From contig OW121853.1 of assembly GCA_933228895.1 (NCBI GenBank), positions 5,834,494-5,898,493 on the forward strand: 64,000 nucleotides of DNA, read 5' to 3'. The position numbers were made by a program, and so were the translations under genes. Every line of letters starts with the position of its first letter. The stretch's first letter is position 1. Shown here one piece after another: positions 63,822-64,000 of this stretch. This DNA comes from Platycnemis pennipes. Lineage: Eukaryota > Arthropoda > Insecta > Odonata > Platycnemididae. A model generated the notes under the pieces. The model did no database searches, was not told the origin of the DNA, and was given only the letters and a program-made list of their open reading frames with translations.

Positions 63822-64000
63822 TTACACTATATCTGTCATCAGAGCTTCGTATTTCCAACCTCTCTTCGTGACAGCCAAAATACCTTCTCTTGGTCCAACT
63901 CCCCATCGCTTACCAAGTATTCTCACTGCGATAACGGCCTTCAGTCGGTCCCTATTGCACACATCCGCCAAGGCACCTAAGCAGAAATTTCCGTCGCGGG
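63822..64000 (-). pseudogene. RTE-like LINE ORF2 extreme C-terminus, runs off the edge
   Basis: The minus strand reads RDRLKAVIAVRILGKRWGVG, PREGILAVTKRGWKYEALM and TDIV with a TAA stop at 63824-63822. The end of the intact protein at 39362 (GRALGKRGRGRRR...RRYEGLKRDIV) has the same layout and the same last three residues DIV. The rest lies outside the window. Confidence 0.6.

Noticed and set aside
1..64000. CRISPR array, operon or prophage
   Set aside because: Spliced genes and eukaryotic retroelements throughout; the only regular repeats are microsatellites and one minisatellite.

Overview
The window looks like intronic and intergenic DNA from a large, repeat-rich arthropod genome, probably an insect. 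The genes have introns with GT-AG splice sites. Several LINE clades, Copia- and Gypsy-type fragments, hAT/Harbinger/CACTA-like inverted-repeat elements, tRNA- and 5S-headed SINE-like units and microsatellites are interleaved. I cannot name the species. No operon, CRISPR array or prokaryotic feature is present.

The one clear host gene is on the minus strand: the C-terminal half of a GK5-type FGGY carbohydrate kinase (putative glycerol kinase 5). Its last four coding exons are 53781-53980, 46163-46326, 43553-43686 and 34663-34808. Splice sites and phases agree at all three internal junctions, and a polyadenylation hexamer lies about 150 bp past the stop. Earlier exons must lie right of the window. 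Its introns hold the intact RTE-like ORF, a Copia remnant, MITEs, SINEs and many LINE tails.

On the left, a split THAP zinc-finger gene (exons 9338-9502 and 7554-7775, minus) is bracketed by inverted copies of a roughly 95-bp sequence, so it may be, or derive from, a THAP-type DNA transposon. A second THAP fragment (26302-26577) is interrupted by a GT microsatellite inside the zinc-binding motif.

The dominant repeat is one CR1/Jockey-group LINE family, with at least two subfamilies and about 18 pieces. Its 3' end is a conserved hairpin-like tail followed by ATGTAG repeats. In four places two pieces lie head to head with both 3' tails pointing outward. I regard this as the most unusual structural signal here. 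Three elements with exact 8-bp target duplications and hAT-like ends are defined (31830-32180, 51647-53267, 54030-54821), and all carry short CG-containing repeat arrays near their ends. A Harbinger-like family with a TTA duplication (3505-5166) has relatives at 47336 and 58701.

Region by region: 1-3.5 kb, a degenerate Jockey ORF1 with a CACTA-like MITE inside; 3.5-5.2 kb, the Harbinger-like element; 6.6-11.5 kb, the THAP locus; 12.8 kb, a hammerhead-like Penelope-type motif; 14.2 kb, a 536-bp MITE; 17.7-19.6 kb, an LTR with primer-binding site, a dead ZMYM-type hAT transposase and a 5S-like unit; 21-32 kb, LINE pieces, THAP fragment, minisatellite and MITEs; 34.7-54 kb, GK5 and its introns; 54.8-64 kb, the upstream GK5 intron with LINE pairs, a Gypsy integrase remnant and tandem RTE 3' fragments.
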